Source: Roseomonas populi (GTDB taxonomy: Bacteria > Pseudomonadota > Alphaproteobacteria > Acetobacterales > Acetobacteraceae). From it: a stretch of 64,000 bases of DNA. The stretch spans positions 124,001-188,000 of the forward strand of contig NZ_JANJOU010000001.1 in the NCBI RefSeq assembly GCF_024594815.1, given 5' to 3'. This document shows, piece by piece, positions 54,838-64,000 of this stretch; position 1 is the stretch's first letter, and every line of letters starts with the position of its first letter. The translations under genes were made by a program, and so were the position numbers. Below the pieces are notes generated by a model, which saw only the letters and a list, made by a program, of their open reading frames with translations, did not search any database and was not told the origin of the DNA.

Positions 54838-56148
54838 ATGAGCGAACCGACCACCTCGGGTTCCGTCACGATCACCCTCGACGGAACCAACAAGTCCTCC
54901 AGCGCGCCGTTGGTGCAAGCGAGCGTCGGCCCGGCCGTGGCGGACATCCGCAAGCTCTACGCCGATCTCGGGGTCTTCACCTTCGATCCTGGCTTCGGCA
55001 TGACCGCGGCCTGCGAGAGCAAGATCACCTACATCGACGGTGACCAGGGCGTGCTGCTGTACCGCGGCTACCCCATCGAGCAGCTGGCCGAGAAGTCCGA
55101 TTTCGTGGAGGTCTGCCACCTCCTGCTGAACGGCGAGCTGCCGTCCGCGGCGGAGCTGAAGGAGTTCCAGCACAACGTCACCATGCACACGATGGTGCAT
55201 GAGCAGATCCGGAACTTCTTCAACGGGTTCCGCCGCGACGCGCACCCGATGGCGATCCTGTGCGGCGTGGTTGGCGCCCTCTCCGCCTTCTACCACGACA
55301 GCCTGGACATCAACGATCCGCGCCAGCGCGAGATCGCGGCCTTCCGCCTGATCGCGAAGGTCCCGACCATCGCGGCCATGGCCTACAAGTACTCGATCGG
55401 CCAGCCCTTCGTTTATCCGCGCAACGACCTGAGCTACGCCGAGAACTTCCTGTACATGCTGAACGCCGTGCCGGCGGAGGAGTACAAGGTGAACCCGATC
55501 CTGGCGCGTGCCATGGACCGGATCCTCGTGCTGCACGCCGACCACGAGCAGAACGCCTCCACCTCCACCGTCCGCCTGGCCGGCTCCACCGGCGCCAACC
55601 CCTATGCCTGCATCGCGGCCGGCATCGCGGCGCTCTGGGGCCCCGCGCATGGCGGCGCCAACGAGGCGGTGCTGAAGATGCTCGGCGAGATCGGCAGCCC
55701 GGAGAACATCCCGGACTTCATCAGCAAGGTGAAGGACAAGAACAGCCATGTGAAGCTCATGGGCTTCGGACACCGGGTCTACAAGAACTTCGACCCGCGC
55801 GCGAAGATCATGAAGGAGACCTGCCACGAGGTCCTCGCCGAGCTCGGCATCAAGGACGAGCCGCTGCTAGACATGGCGATGGAGATGGAACGGATCGCGC
55901 TGAGCGACGACTACTTCGTCTCCCGCAAGCTGTACCCGAACGTGGACTTCTATTCCGGCATCATCCTGAAGGCGATGGGCATCCCGACCAGCATGTTCAC
56001 CGTGCTCTTCGCCGTGGCCCGCACTGTGGGCTGGGTGAGCCAGTGGAAGGAGATGATCGAGGACCCGGCGCAGCGCATCGGTCGCCCCCGGCAGGTCTAC
56101 ACGGGCGCGACGACCCGGGACTACAAGCCGATGGCCAGCCGCGGCTGA
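54838..56148 (+). CDS. gltA: Citrate synthase
   Basis: 436 residues, full-length type II (hexameric) citrate synthase. Features: [56 protein letters not shown], the catalytic His in [15 protein letters not shown] and the Asp in [17 protein letters not shown]. Condenses acetyl-CoA and oxaloacetate at the entry of the TCA cycle. It has its own terminator, so it is monocistronic. Confidence 0.97.
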   Translation: MSEPTTSGSVTITLDGTNKSSSAPLVQASVGPAVADIRKLYADLGVFTFDPGFGMTAACESKITYIDGDQGVLLYRGYPIEQLAEKSDFVEVCHLLLNGELPSAAELKEFQHNVTMHTMVHEQIRNFFNGFRRDAHPMAILCGVVGALSAFYHDSLDINDPRQREIAAFRLIAKVPTIAAMAYKYSIGQPFVYPRNDLSYAENFLYMLNAVPAEEYKVNPILARAMDRILVLHADHEQNASTSTVRLAGSTGANPYACIAAGIAALWGPAHGGANEAVLKMLGEIGSPENIPDFISKVKDKNSHVKLMGFGHRVYKNFDPRAKIMKETCHEVLAELGIKDEPLLDMAMEMERIALSDDYFVSRKLYPNVDFYSGIILKAMGIPTSMFTVLFAVARTVGWVSQWKEMIEDPAQRIGRPRQVYTGATTRDYKPMASRG

Positions 56149-56157
56149 GCCATCCCC

Positions 56158-56182
56158 GCCGGGGAAGCCCAGCTTCCCCGGC
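56158..56182 (+). terminator. First hairpin after gltA
   Basis: 10-bp perfect stem GCCGGGGAAG/CTTCCCCGGC with loop CCCAG, 9 bases after the stop. There is no T-tract, so it is more likely an mRNA end-stabilising structure than a terminator. Confidence 0.5.
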
Positions 56183-56200
56183 GATTCGGCCCTTCATCTG

Positions 56201-56237
56201 GAATGCCCGCCTCGAGAGAGGCGGGCATTCTTGTTTT
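56201..56237 (+). terminator. Rho-independent terminator of gltA
   Basis: 13-bp perfect stem GAATGCCCGCCTC/GAGGCGGGCATTC with tetraloop GAGA and a TTGTTTT tail. The strongest terminator in the window. Confidence 0.93.
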
Positions 56238-56464
56238 AGGGCACGAATTTCGATTTCAACTTCAGGCAAATGCCGCAGAAGTATGAAGATATTCACGAAG
56301 CATCAGAGGCTGAGATTAAACTCTCGCGCATGAATGACTTTCAGGGCTAAAGTTTTCTTTCACAAATTATTATCGGGCCACTTTTCTTTCCCTCTCTGTT
56401 CCCTTGATAACAAAGGGGTGAAGAGTTCTTCTAGGCAAAGTTGTACACCTGAGGGTACCCACCC
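56238..56464. other. AT-rich intergenic region
   Basis: About 225 bases markedly richer in A and T than the rest of the window, between the gltA terminator and the next gene. No ORF. It is likely a promoter region for the gene at 56465. Confidence 0.45.
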
Positions 56465-57124
56465 GTGATCACCGCGGTCAGCACACGGCCCAGCCTTGCC
56501 CCATCGGCCGACGAAATGGTCCGGCGCAGTCTTCGCCAATGGCCGCAACAGCCCCCCGGCACGCTGAGCAACGCCAAGCAGCCCGGTACCTGGCTGCGGG
56601 CCCGCCCTGGCGATGCCAGGACGGCCAACCAACCCTTCCTGAAGCTGCCCGGTACCAACCGCCTCCGCACCCTGCCGGACGGGCTCTGGCTGCATTTCTC
56701 GCCGGATCCCTCGGACCCCTACGCCGACATCCTTTGCATAGAAGCCTGCTCCAGCCTTCAGAACCTGCTGGACAAGCGCTCGCGCTTCGCCCCCTCCACC
56801 ACCTCCCTGCTGGCCGTGTGCCCGGTGCCCTGGCTCATGAGCCCCTGCCAGCCGAACGACCCGACCCCGCGGTGGCGGCTGATCCGGTCCGTGCGGGCGG
56901 AGCCGGTGGAGGCGCTGGTGCTGCCGGTGCGCGACGTGCGCGTGCTCTACGGGCTGAAATCCCGGCAGTACGACGGCTTCGCCCGGACGCAGATGCCGCA
57001 GGCGCACGAGTACTTCTGCCCCATGGAGGCACTGACGGCGGAGCGGGGGGACGAGAACCCGGCCATGCGCGCGCTGCTGGCCCGGGCCAGCGCGGCCGCG
57101 AACTTCATGCACCTGCCAGGATAG
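56465..57124 (+). CDS. Conserved protein of unknown function
   Basis: 219 residues from GTG 56465. A disordered first 60 residues, then a domain with DGLWLHFSPDP, YADILCIEACSSLQNLLDKR and SRFAP, VPWLMSP. The IExCxxxQNLxDKRSRYxP pattern recurs, from memory, in hypothetical proteins of several alphaproteobacteria. A late basic region includes RVLYGLKSRQYDGF. No signal peptide. Function not known. Confidence 0.7.
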   Translation: MITAVSTRPSLAPSADEMVRRSLRQWPQQPPGTLSNAKQPGTWLRARPGDARTANQPFLKLPGTNRLRTLPDGLWLHFSPDPSDPYADILCIEACSSLQNLLDKRSRFAPSTTSLLAVCPVPWLMSPCQPNDPTPRWRLIRSVRAEPVEALVLPVRDVRVLYGLKSRQYDGFARTQMPQAHEYFCPMEALTAERGDENPAMRALLARASAAANFMHLPG

Positions 57125-57199
57125 CAAAGGATGGAACGAAGGGCCGGTTCAGCCCTGAAATGGGCGTACCGGGGCCGGCGATGTGCGGCGCAAGAAGAA

Positions 57200-57276
57200 T
57201 GGCGCGCCCGAAGAGATTCGAACTCCTGACCCCCAGATTCGTAGTCTGGTGCTCTATCCAGCTGAGCTACGGGCGC
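57200..57276 (-). tRNA. tRNA-Arg (anticodon ACG), copy 1
   Basis: 77-nt cloverleaf with 7-bp acceptor GCGCCCG/CGGGCGC, anticodon stem CCAGA/TCTGG around CTACGAA (anticodon ACG), T-loop TTCGAAT and an encoded CCA end. Reads CGU/CGC/CGA after adenosine deamination. Confidence 0.97.
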
Positions 57277-57310
57277 ATCACCAAAGGAAAGAACGCGTAG
57301 GCAGCGGAGA

Positions 57311-57387
57311 TGGCGCGCCCGAAGAGATTCGAACTCCTGACCCCCAGATTCGTAGTCTGGTGCTCTATCCAGCTGAGCTACGGGCGC
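57311..57387 (-). tRNA. tRNA-Arg (anticodon ACG), copy 2
   Basis: Identical over all 77 nt to the copy at 57200, 34 bases upstream of it. Probably processed from one transcript. Confidence 0.97.
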
Positions 57388-57436
57388 ACTCCGCGGGCCG
57401 GGGGATAGCGCCTGGAGGCACCAGGCGCAACCCCTT

Positions 57437-58549
<1,113 letters not shown>

Positions 58550-58571
58550 GGAAGATTCCCTCAATGCAAGA

Positions 58572-58599
58572 ACGGCTCCGGCAGGATAGCCGGAGCCGT
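58572..58599 (-). terminator. Hairpin between leuD and leuB
   Basis: 10-bp perfect stem ACGGCTCCGG/CCGGAGCCGT with an 8-nt loop, followed by TCTTGCATT on the minus strand. It could partially terminate the leuCD transcript ahead of leuB. Confidence 0.5.
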
Positions 58600-58641
58600 A
58601 GGTCGCGGATCAGTTGGAAGTTCGGGTCACGACCCAGGGCA

Positions 58642-59253
58642 TCAGCCGTAGAGCCAGGGCTGGGCCGCGCGCTGCTTCGCCTCGAAGCCCTCGATCACGG
58701 CGGCGCGCTGCATCGTCTCACCGATGTCGTCCAAGCCGTTCAGCAGGCGGTGCTTGCGGAGCGGATCGACCTCGAAGGGAATCTCCTCTCCGTTCGGGCG
58801 GATCACCACCTGGCGCGTGAGGTCCACGCTGATGCGGGCATTGGCGCCCATCTTCGCGTCCTCCATCAGCGTGTCGCAGATCTCCCGCGGCAGCTTGATC
58901 GGCAGGATGCCGTTCTTGAAGGAGTTGTTGAAGAAGATGTCGGCAAAGTCCGGCGCGATCACGCAACGGATGCCGAAATCCAGCAGTGCCCAGGGCGCGT
59001 GCTCGCGCGAGGAGCCGCAGCCGAAGTTCTCGTGCGCGATGAGGACCTCGGCGTTCCGGTACGGCTCCTGGTTGAGCACGAATTCCGGCTTCTCGGAACC
59101 GTCGTCGTTGAACCGCATGTCGGCGAAGGCGGCGCGGCCCAGCCCCTTGCGCTCGATGGTCTTCAGGAAGCGCGCGGGGATGATCTTGTCCGTGTCCACG
59201 TTCGCCATGGGCAGCGGCGCGGCGATGCCGGTCAGGGTGGTAAAGGGCTGCAT
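58642..59253 (-). CDS. leuD: 3-isopropylmalate dehydratase small subunit
   Basis: 203 residues from ATG 59253, sharing a base with the leuC stop (TGATG). Swivel domain with [29 protein letters not shown] and [11 protein letters not shown]. Pairs with LeuC to isomerise 2- to 3-isopropylmalate. Confidence 0.96.
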   Translation of the reverse strand: MQPFTTLTGIAAPLPMANVDTDKIIPARFLKTIERKGLGRAAFADMRFNDDGSEKPEFVLNQEPYRNAEVLIAHENFGCGSSREHAPWALLDFGIRCVIAPDFADIFFNNSFKNGILPIKLPREICDTLMEDAKMGANARISVDLTRQVVIRPNGEEIPFEVDPLRKHRLLNGLDDIGETMQRAAVIEGFEAKQRAAQPWLYG

Positions 59254-60692
59254 CAGACGGTCTCCCCCGCGCCTTCGCGCGAAAGCTCCCGCACGTCGGT
59301 CAGGTGCCCTGTGACGGCGGCGGCAGCGGCCATGGCCGGGGAGAGCAGGTGCGTGCGCCCGCCCTTGCCCTGCCGCCCCTCGAAGTTGCGGTTCGAGGTG
59401 GAGGCGCAGCGCTGGCCAGGCCCGATCTTGTCGGGGTTCATGCCAAGGCACATGGAGCAGCCGGCCTCGCGCCACTCGAAGCCCGCCTCCTTCAGGATGA
59501 CGTCCAGCCCCTCCTGCTCCGCCTGCTCCTTCACGAGGCCGGAGCCGGGAACGACCATGGCGCGCACGCCCTCGGCCACGCGGCGCCCGCGCACCACCTC
59601 GGCGGCGGCGCGGATGTCCTCGATGCGGCCGTTGGTGCAGGAGCCGACGAAGACGGCGTCCACCTTCAGGTCCTGCAGGCGCTGCCCGGGCGTCAGGCCC
59701 ATGTACTGCACCATGCGGCGAAGCTGCGCGCGGCGCGCCTCGTCACCCGCCGTCTCCGGGTCCGGCACGACGCCGGTGATCGGCAGCACGTCCTCCGGCG
59801 AGGTGCCCCAGGAAACCATCGGCGCGATCTCGGAGGCGTCGAGGGTGACCTCCCTGTCGAACACAGCGCCCTCGTCCGTCGGCAGCGTGCTCCACCACTG
59901 GATGGCGCGCTCCAGCGCCTCGCCCTTCGGCGCCATGGGCCGGGTGCGGACGTACTCGAAGGTGGTCTCGTCCGGCGCGATCATGCCGGCGCGGGCACCC
60001 GCCTCGATCGACATGTTGCAGACCGTCATCCGCCCGGCCATGTCCAGCGCCCGGATCGCCTCGCCGGCATACTCGATCACGTGGCCGGTGCCGCCGGCCG
60101 TGCCGATCTTGCCGATGATGGCCAGCACGATGTCCTTGGCCGTGCAGCCGAAGGGCAGCGCCCCGTTCACCGTGACGCGCATGTTCTTGGCGGGCTTCTG
60201 CAGCAGCGTCTGCGTGGCCAGCACATGCTCCACCTCGGAGGTGCCGATCCCGAAGGCCAGCGCCCCCATGGCGCCGTGCGTTGAGGTGTGGCTGTCGCCG
60301 CAGACGATGGTCATGCCCGGCAGCGAGATGCCCAGCTCCGGCCCGATGATGTGGACGATGCCCTGACGCTTGTCGTTCAGCGGGATGTACGTCACACCGA
60401 AATCGGCGACGTTCCTCTCCAGCGTCGCGACCTGCAGCGCGCTCTCCGGCTCCTGGATCCCGGTGAATCGGGTGGAATCCGTCGGCACGTTGTGGTCGGT
60501 CACGGCGAAGGTGCCGTCCAGCCGGTGCACGGGGCGGCCGGCGGTGCGAAGGCCCTCGAAGGCCTGCGGGCTCGTCACCTCATGGACGAGGTGGCGGTCG
60601 ATGTAGAGAAGGGCGGTGCCGTCCGGGGACGTCTCGACGACGTGGGCATCCCAGATCTTGTCGAACAAGGTGCGCGGCTTCATGGCCGACAT
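59253..60692 (-). CDS. leuC: 3-isopropylmalate dehydratase large subunit
   Basis: 479 residues from ATG 60692 (GGAGGGAAG upstream). Aconitase-type subunit; the 4Fe-4S ligands are Cys in [11 protein letters not shown] and the pair in [11 protein letters not shown]. Other motifs: [20 protein letters not shown] and [12 protein letters not shown]. Needs cluster delivery, linking it to the SUF operon in this window. Confidence 0.96.
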   Translation of the reverse strand: MSAMKPRTLFDKIWDAHVVETSPDGTALLYIDRHLVHEVTSPQAFEGLRTAGRPVHRLDGTFAVTDHNVPTDSTRFTGIQEPESALQVATLERNVADFGVTYIPLNDKRQGIVHIIGPELGISLPGMTIVCGDSHTSTHGAMGALAFGIGTSEVEHVLATQTLLQKPAKNMRVTVNGALPFGCTAKDIVLAIIGKIGTAGGTGHVIEYAGEAIRALDMAGRMTVCNMSIEAGARAGMIAPDETTFEYVRTRPMAPKGEALERAIQWWSTLPTDEGAVFDREVTLDASEIAPMVSWGTSPEDVLPITGVVPDPETAGDEARRAQLRRMVQYMGLTPGQRLQDLKVDAVFVGSCTNGRIEDIRAAAEVVRGRRVAEGVRAMVVPGSGLVKEQAEQEGLDVILKEAGFEWREAGCSMCLGMNPDKIGPGQRCASTSNRNFEGRQGKGGRTHLLSPAMAAAAAVTGHLTDVRELSREGAGETV

Positions 60693-60720
60693 CGCTCTTC
60701 CCTCCAAACTCCAATCTGAA

Positions 60721-60751
60721 AGCGGCCCGCCGGATGTCCCGGCGGGCCGCT
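60721..60751 (-). terminator. Hairpin after rplS
   Basis: 13-bp perfect stem AGCGGCCCGCCGG/CCGGCGGGCCGCT with loop GACAT on the minus strand, then TTCAGATT. Ends the rpsP-rimM-trmD-rplS operon; the T-tract is weak but the stem is very stable. Confidence 0.75.
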
Positions 60752-60757
60752 TCCGTC

Positions 60758-61195
60758 TTACGCCTGCTCGCCGGCAGGGGTCTCGGCCGCCGGGGCGGCG
60801 GGGGCAGCGGCAGCGGCGGTGGCCGCCTTGCCACGGGGGCTCGCGGCCTCCTGGATGCGGGCGGACTTACCGGTCCGGCCGCGCAGGTAGTACAGCTTCG
60901 CGCGGCGCACCTTGCCGCGGCGCACAACCTGGATCTCCGCCACGTTCGGGGAATACAGCGGGAACACGCGCTCCACACCCTCGCCGTAGGAGAGCTTGCG
61001 GACAGTGAAGTTGCTGTTCAGCCCGCGGTTGGAACGGGCGATGCACACGCCCTCATAGGCCTGGGTGCGGATGCGCTCGCCTTCCTGCACCTTCACCATC
61101 ACGCGCACCGTGTCGCCGGCGGCGAACTCGGGGGTGGCGCGGGCGCCCGACAGGCGGGTCATCTGCTCGTGCTCGAACTGCTGCAGCAGGTTCAT
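60758..61195 (-). CDS. rplS: 50S ribosomal protein L19
   Basis: 145 residues. The L19 core is residues 1-118: [60 protein letters not shown]. The last 27 residues are an Ala/Pro low-complexity tail not present in typical L19. Sits at the 30S-50S interface. 25 bases after trmD. Confidence 0.97.
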   Translation of the reverse strand: MNLLQQFEHEQMTRLSGARATPEFAAGDTVRVMVKVQEGERIRTQAYEGVCIARSNRGLNSNFTVRKLSYGEGVERVFPLYSPNVAEIQVVRRGKVRRAKLYYLRGRTGKSARIQEAASPRGKAATAAAAAPAAPAAETPAGEQA

Positions 61196-61220
61196 GGCCG
61201 TAGTCCTTCTCTGATCTCAA

Positions 61221-61964
61221 TTAGGCGGGGCTGTCCGCCGGATACAACGGCGCGCCCGCGCGCCCCTGATCCTGGTTTGGGGAATGGGTCAGCAGGTCCG
61301 GGCGCCGCTCTCGCGTGACGGCCTCGGACCGCTCCCGCCGCCAGCGCGCGACCTCTGCGTGATGGCCGGAGAGGAGGACCTCCGGCACGCGCAGGCCGCG
61401 CCATTCGGCTGGGCGGGTGTAGTGGGGGTACTCGAGAAGATTGGAGCTGAAGCTCTCCTCCTCCGCGCTCTCGGCCGCGCCCATCACGCCGGGGATAAGG
61501 CGCACGCATGCATCCAGCAGGACCATGGCCCCCAGCTCCCCGCCCGAGAGGACGTAGTCGCCGATGGAGACCTCGATCATGCCCCGCGCCTCGACCACGC
61601 GCTGGTCCACCCCCTCGTAGCGGCCGCAAAGGGCCACCACGCCGGGCCCGGCGGCGAGCTGCCGCACCAGGGACTGGCGCAGCGGCACCCCGCGAGGGGT
61701 GAGGAAGACCAGCGGGCGCTGGTCGCCTTCCGGCACGGCCGCCGCGATGGCCGCATCCACCACATCCGGGCGCAGCACCATGCCGGCGCCGCCCCCGAAG
61801 GGCGTGTCGTCCACCGTGCGGTGCCGGTCCGTGGCGGCCTCGCGGATGTCGCGCGCCTCCAGCGACCACAGCCCGCGATCCATCGCGCGCCCGGCCAGCG
61901 AGGTGCCGAGCGGCCCCGGGAACATGCCGGGAAAGAGGGTAAGGACGGTCGCGTTCCAGCTCAT
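61221..61964 (-). CDS. trmD: tRNA (guanine37-N1)-methyltransferase
   Basis: 247 residues. SPOUT knot enzyme: [20 protein letters not shown], the SAM-binding [13 protein letters not shown] and [20 protein letters not shown], and a C-terminal RRPDLL. Methylates G37 to prevent frameshifting. ATG overlaps the rimM stop by 4 bases. Confidence 0.97.
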   Translation of the reverse strand: MSWNATVLTLFPGMFPGPLGTSLAGRAMDRGLWSLEARDIREAATDRHRTVDDTPFGGGAGMVLRPDVVDAAIAAAVPEGDQRPLVFLTPRGVPLRQSLVRQLAAGPGVVALCGRYEGVDQRVVEARGMIEVSIGDYVLSGGELGAMVLLDACVRLIPGVMGAAESAEEESFSSNLLEYPHYTRPAEWRGLRVPEVLLSGHHAEVARWRRERSEAVTRERRPDLLTHSPNQDQGRAGAPLYPADSPA

Positions 61965-62548
61965 GCCGCGTCCCGCCCGCCGCTGCGGCGGCGCATGGAG
62001 GGGCGGCGCGGGCGCGGCGTGTCCACGGACTCCGCCTCGCCGGGCTGGGGCGGAACCTCCACCTCCCCCGGCGGAACCACGACGACCCGGCCCGCAGCCA
62101 CCTCCACCACCGGCACGACGGCCTTGGTGAAGGGCAGCAGCGTCTCGCGCCCGCTCGCATCCCGCAGGGTTAGGAAGCTGCCGGCGCCGAAATCCTCCAC
62201 GGCCGAGACGGTGCCGAGCACGTCCCCGCCCTCCGTCTCGGCGCGCAGGCCGATCAGGTCGGAGAGGTAGAACTCATCCTCCTCGGTCGCGGGAAGCGCC
62301 TCGCGATCGACGTAGAGCTTCGTGCCGGTGAGCTTCGCCGCCGCGTCGCGGTCCGCGATGCCCTCCACCTGCACCAGCCCTTCGGCCAGCCACTTCAGCA
62401 CGAAGCGCCGCTCCCCGCTCTCCTCCGAGAGCGGGCCGTAACCGGCGATGGCGGCCGGCTCCGAGGTGTGGGAGCGCAGGTGAACCAGCCCCCTCACCCC
62501 GTGCGGGCGGCCGAACTCGCCGACCAGAATGCGACGCGACGCGGACAT
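61961..62548 (-). CDS. rimM: 16S rRNA processing protein RimM
   Basis: 195 residues. N-terminal [17 protein letters not shown] and the PRC-barrel half with [28 protein letters not shown] and [12 protein letters not shown]. After about residue 162 there is an unusual Arg/Pro/Ser-rich tail. Binds S19 during 30S assembly. Confidence 0.95.
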   Translation of the reverse strand: MSASRRILVGEFGRPHGVRGLVHLRSHTSEPAAIAGYGPLSEESGERRFVLKWLAEGLVQVEGIADRDAAAKLTGTKLYVDREALPATEEDEFYLSDLIGLRAETEGGDVLGTVSAVEDFGAGSFLTLRDASGRETLLPFTKAVVPVVEVAAGRVVVVPPGEVEVPPQPGEAESVDTPRPRRPSMRRRSGGRDAA

Positions 62549-62566
62549 GGCCTAGCCGATCAGTCC

Positions 62567-62908
62567 TCAGCCGTTCGCGGCGGCAGCGGCCGCGGCGCGC
62601 TCCTGGGCGCGCTTCTTCGGGGCGGACTGCTTCGGCTGGTCGCGGAACACCGGCATCGGCGCCAGCTCGGCCTTGCCGAGGAACTTCGCCACGCGGTCCG
62701 TCGCCACGGCGCCCTGGCTCAGCCAGTGCTTGATGCGCTCGTCGAAGAGGCGCACGCGCTCGGCGTGGTCGGAGGGCAGCATCGGGTTGTAGGAACCCAG
62801 GCGCTCGATGAAACGGCCGTCGCGCGGAGAGCGGCTGTCGGCCACCACGATGTGGTAGTAGGGGCGCTTCTTGGCACCGGCGCGGGCGAGGCGGATCTTA
62901 AGGCCCAT
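62567..62908 (-). CDS. rpsP: 30S ribosomal protein S16
   Basis: 113 residues: [20 protein letters not shown], the conserved [20 protein letters not shown] and [18 protein letters not shown]. Residues 85-113 are a Lys/Ala-rich extension beyond the usual 80-90 residues. First gene of the operon after ffh. Confidence 0.97.
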   Translation of the reverse strand: MGLKIRLARAGAKKRPYYHIVVADSRSPRDGRFIERLGSYNPMLPSDHAERVRLFDERIKHWLSQGAVATDRVAKFLGKAELAPMPVFRDQPKQSAPKKRAQERAAAAAAANG

Positions 62909-62942
62909 GTGTCGTCTTCCTTAGTGTGTCTCTACGGGTGGT

Positions 62943-64000
62943 TCAGAAGGGGCGCTTGCCGCCCCCCATGCCAGGCAGGAGCGCGCCGAGACCGCCGCGC
63001 ATCAACCCCTTCTGGCCGAGCTTGTTCATCCGCTTCATCATCGCGGACATGTCGTCGAACTGCTTGAGCAGGCGGTTCACGTCCTGCACCGTCACGCCGG
63101 CACCCGTGGCGATGCGCTTCTTGCGCGACGCCTTGATGATGTCGGGGTTCTTCCGCTCCTTGCGCGTCATCGAGGAGATGATGGCGGCCTGGCGCCCGAT
63201 CATCCCGTCGTCGATCTTCGCGTTGGCGATCTTGTCCTTCATCGCGCCCAGGCCGGGCAGCATGCCGAGGATGCCGGAGAGGTTGCCCATCTTCCCGACT
63301 TGCTTCAGCTGGGATGCGAAGTCCTCCAGGTCGAACTGACCCTTCTGCATCTTCGCGGCCAGCTTCTCGGCCTCGTCCCGGTCGATCGTCTCGGCCGCGC
63401 GCTCCACCAGCGACACGATGTCGCCCATGCCGAGGATGCGCCCGGCGATGCGGGAGGGGTGGAAGTCCTCCAGCGCATCTAGCTTCTCGCCGGCGCCCAG
63501 CAGCCGGATCGGCGCGCCCGTCACGGCCCGCATCGACAGCGCCGCGCCACCGCGCGCATCGCCGTCCACGCGCGTCATAACGATGCCGTTGACGCCCACG
63601 CGGTCCTGGAAGTTCCGCGCGGTGTTCACCGCGTCCTGGCCCGTCATGGCGTCCACGACGAGCAGCGTCTGGTGCGGCCGGGTCGCGGCCTTCACCGCGG
63701 CGACCTCGTCCATCAGCGCATCGTCGATGGAGAGGCGCCCGGCGGTGTCGAGGATCACCACGTCGTAGAGCTCGCGCCGCGCCGTATCCATGGCGCGGGC
63801 CGCGATCTCCAGCGGGGTCTGGCCGGGTATGATCGGCAGGCTGGTCACACCGGTCTGGTTCGCCAGCGTCTGCAGCTGGAGCTGCGCGGCGGGCCGCTGC
63901 ACGTCCAGCGAGGCCAGCAGAACCTTCTTCTTCTCCCGCGTGCGCAGGCGAAGGGCGATCTTGCCCGAGGTGGTCGTCTTGCCCGAGCCCTGGAGCCCGA
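62943..64000 (-). CDS. ffh: Signal recognition particle protein Ffh, 3' part
   Basis: 352 C-terminal residues; the frame stays open to the window edge, so the N domain is missing. GTPase G1 is GLQGSGKTTTSGKIA, then DVQRPAAQLQL, DTAGRLSIDDALM, TRVDGDARGGAAL. The M domain follows with GMGDIVSLVE, the signal-peptide groove and the RNA-binding SxxRKKRIATGAGV segment, ending in a short Gly/Met tail. Targets membrane proteins to the translocon; the ffs RNA gene is not in this window. Confidence 0.97.
   Translation of the reverse strand, partial: GLQGSGKTTTSGKIALRLRTREKKKVLLASLDVQRPAAQLQLQTLANQTGVTSLPIIPGQTPLEIAARAMDTARRELYDVVILDTAGRLSIDDALMDEVAAVKAATRPHQTLLVVDAMTGQDAVNTARNFQDRVGVNGIVMTRVDGDARGGAALSMRAVTGAPIRLLGAGEKLDALEDFHPSRIAGRILGMGDIVSLVERAAETIDRDEAEKLAAKMQKGQFDLEDFASQLKQVGKMGNLSGILGMLPGLGAMKDKIANAKIDDGMIGRQAAIISSMTRKERKNPDIIKASRKKRIATGAGVTVQDVNRLLKQFDDMSAMMKRMNKLGQKGLMRGGLGALLPGMGGGKRPF

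Noticed and set aside
57200-57387. Tandem 77-bp repeats considered as a CRISPR or attachment-site pair
   Set aside because: Both fold as complete tRNA-Arg genes. No CRISPR array was seen anywhere in the window.

Overview
This is a high-GC alphaproteobacterial chromosome segment. The gene content (ParE, glutaryl-CoA dehydrogenase, a SufBCDS-U-T-A operon behind an Rrf2 regulator, leuCDB, the rpsP-rimM-trmD-rplS block, DUF1150 next to Hsp20) and the GTG/TTG starts with 1- to 8-nt gene overlaps fit the Acetobacteraceae, most likely Roseomonas or a close relative. The assignment comes from gene content and protein style only; no search was run.

Layout. 1-10.3 kb: 3' end of parE, a type IB topoisomerase, an alpha/beta hydrolase, a DEAD-box helicase with an acidic head and an Arg-rich tail, gcdH, an Fe-S rRNA methyltransferase, an exported MBL hydrolase and DUF3891. 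10.3-16.9 kb: a complete SUF operon read leftward, headed by an Rrf2/IscR-like regulator and a 25-bp IscR-type palindrome. 17-22.7 kb: NUDIX, TPR-sulfotransferase-like, MBL, two DMT transporters and a MaoC-like hydratase. 22.8-29 kb: a CPA1 antiporter, then a membrane glycosyltransferase-like protein diverging from a methyltransferase / GT2 / SMR-like flippase / lipoprotein run, probably a lipid-linked sugar locus. 29-34.2 kb: a 17-residue-repeat protein, DUF1150-Hsp20, a Sel1 protein, a nuclease-like unknown, def-fmt-truA. 34.3-39 kb: gabD plus a TPP-dependent 2-oxoacid enzyme diverging from gabT, possibly a 2-oxoglutarate or GABA to succinate route. 39-47.5 kb: mobA, mobB, an aldo/keto reductase, an MDR reductase, an M20 hydrolase, an amidase and DUF proteins.

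47.6-53.7 kb is an accessory island. Its genes are very small, often overlap, and resemble prophage cargo. A nearly identical 150-bp block flanks it as a direct repeat 5,180 bp apart. Inside, on the minus strand, is an array of about 80-residue XRE regulators joined by ATGA/GTGA overlaps to each other and to small membrane-protein genes. Two decayed copies and a broken RipA-like membrane gene with two in-frame stops extend the array. No integrase or structural phage gene is present, so it is a remnant or a compact cargo region.

53.9-64 kb returns to core genes: an anchored SNase-like protein, gltA with a strong terminator, a conserved unknown, two identical tRNA-Arg(ACG) genes, leuB, leuD, leuC, rplS, trmD, rimM, rpsP and the 3' part of ffh.

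Best candidates for something undescribed are the coupled XRE/membrane-protein array, the 17-residue-repeat protein, and the TPP enzyme/SSADH pair.
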